Notes under the pieces: generated by a model
The model's input: only the letters and a program-made list of their open reading frames with translations
Database searches by the model: none
Told to the model about the DNA's origin: nothing
Source: Mycobacterium cookii
GTDB lineage: Bacteria; Actinomycetota; Actinomycetes; Mycobacteriales; Mycobacteriaceae
Assembly: GCF_010727945.1 (NCBI RefSeq)
Contig: NZ_AP022569.1
Location: 4,898,001-4,962,000 of the forward strand
Length of the DNA: 64,000 nucleotides
Direction of reading: 5' to 3'
In this document: positions 63,396-64,000 of the stretch, in pieces
Numbering within the stretch: position 1 is the stretch's first letter
How the letters are laid out: each line of letters opens with the position of its first letter
Made by a program: the position numbers and the translations under genes

Positions 63396-64000
63396 CACCA
63401 CGCAGGACGGATCGGCTGACCGTGTTGCGGATCCTCTGGCCTGGCGACTGCGAAATCGGTTGCGGCGCAGCTCCGAGGCGTGGAAACAGCCGCAAGGCGT
63501 TGGTGCGCTCGATGGCAGCGCGGCTGTCGGCGCCCAACCCCGGGTAGGTCTCCAGACCGGCCGCGAAGATCTTCCCGGCGACCGTCGGGGCGAACGGAAA
63601 GTCGGAGCCGAACGTGATGTGACCCGGTTTGGCGAACGCCAGCAGGGTCGGCAACGCAGCCGCACTGGAAGACAGGGCGGTGTCGAAGTAGAAGGTGGCG
63701 AAGTCGTCGAGCACATCGGCCGGGCTGCGACCGGTGTCGGCGGTGATCGCGACAGCCATCCGGTGACTGGCGTAGGGGACGAATCCGCCGGCGTGGCTGA
63801 GGATGAACCGGATATCGGGATAGCGGCTCCGAATCCCGTTGCGCACCAACAAGTATGCGGCTCGCGTCGTGTCGAGCAGAAAATCGGTCGCGAACGGCGG
63901 GACGCCGGGCACCGACGGCCCGGGCAGTTCGGCGGGGTGAATGAACACCACCGCGGACCGATCGTTCAGTGCGGCGAACAGCGGATCCTGACCTTCTTCA
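63370..64000 (-). CDS. Amidohydrolase family 2 protein (ACMSD-like), 5' end outside window
   Basis: At least 209 residues of a metal-dependent hydrolase/decarboxylase, open to the right edge, so the N-terminus with the first HxH metal motif is missing. Seen: VVFIHPAELPG (His metal ligand), RFILSHAGGFVPYASHR (second conserved His), and HITFGSDFPFAPT with the catalytic Asp. These are marks of the amidohydrolase_2 group that includes 2-amino-3-carboxymuconate semialdehyde decarboxylase. It converges on the amidohydrolase at 62076 with a 26-nt overlap. Substrate unknown; decarboxylation or hydrolysis of a ring-derived acid is likely by family. Confidence 0.85.
   Translation of the reverse strand, partial: EEGQDPLFAALNDRSAVVFIHPAELPGPSVPGVPPFATDFLLDTTRAAYLLVRNGIRSRYPDIRFILSHAGGFVPYASHRMAVAITADTGRSPADVLDDFATFYFDTALSSSAAALPTLLAFAKPGHITFGSDFPFAPTVAGKIFAAGLETYPGLGADSRAAIERTNALRLFPRLGAAPQPISQSPGQRIRNTVSRSVLRGVTRLTSAS

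Overview
The window is about 64 kb of high-GC actinobacterial chromosome and is almost certainly from a Mycobacterium (non-tuberculous, or a close relative). The main evidence is gene order. The block aofH / Rv3169-like / Rv3168-like / TetR (Rv3167c-like) / Rv3166c-Rv3165c-moxR3-Rv3163c-Rv3162c-like / nuoN-to-nuoA / Rv3143-like receiver / fadB4-like follows, in reverse, the M. tuberculosis Rv3141-Rv3170 neighbourhood as I remember it. Other mycobacterial marks are a long-form isocitrate lyase (ICL2), a 13E12-type HNH remnant, a DUF1876 protein, many F420/luciferase-like and FadE-type enzymes, GTG starts and 1-4 nt stop/start overlaps. No rRNA, tRNA, CRISPR array, insertion sequence or prophage was seen.

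Region 1 (1-13.3 kb) is accessory metabolism. It holds a cut-off small membrane protein, a DUF1876 protein and a methyltransferase ORF that has lost its middle. A putative catabolic regulon follows: a cytochrome P450 on the + strand, then a - strand operon (crotonase resembling 6-oxocamphor hydrolase, Rieske oxygenase, 111-aa protein, TetR), then a luciferase-like oxidoreductase diverging from an SDR plus aldehyde dehydrogenase pair. The same palindrome (TTGGGCGATCGCCCAA type) stands before all three transcription units. This is the best candidate for an undescribed system: oxidation, ketone formation and retro-Claisen opening of a cyclic, possibly terpenoid, substrate. A secreted protein, a large acyl-CoA dehydrogenase, an SDR and an epimerase-like protein follow.

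Region 2 (13.3-26.6 kb) carries isocitrate lyase 2, an alpha/beta hydrolase, the aofH / Rv3168-Rv3169 block (here interrupted by an inverted luciferase-like gene), a TetR/SDR pair, an HNH remnant, two SRPBCC proteins, and a MocR/PdxR-type regulator divergent from a PNPOx-like flavoprotein with AGAACA repeats between them. Region 3 (26.6-31.2 kb) is the moxR3 operon (DUF4129, small membrane protein, MoxR ATPase, DUF58, membrane protein) followed by an 83-aa small protein that may be read from a leaderless mRNA.

Region 4 (31.3-49.6 kb) has an FAD monooxygenase and then the complete 14-gene complex I operon nuoA-N on the - strand, with a crotonase coupled after nuoN. Two CRP-like sites lie upstream of nuoA, followed by an orphan receiver protein. 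A 37-bp repeat occurs three times in the window: once as nuoE coding sequence, once supplying the Shine-Dalgarno of nuoH, once behind aofH.

Region 5 (49.6-64 kb) contains a long - strand operon (homogentisate-dioxygenase-like, alpha/beta hydrolase, CoA-transferase, HMG-CoA-lyase-like, TetR, FadE, APH-like kinase, catalase-like haem protein, DUF6285, NTF2-like, YceI). After it come an SRPBCC protein, a TetR-fadB4 pair, a PPOX-type flavoprotein with an amidohydrolase, and a second amidohydrolase cut by the right edge. Nearly every large ORF that conflicts with these genes is a high-GC antisense shadow and was left out.
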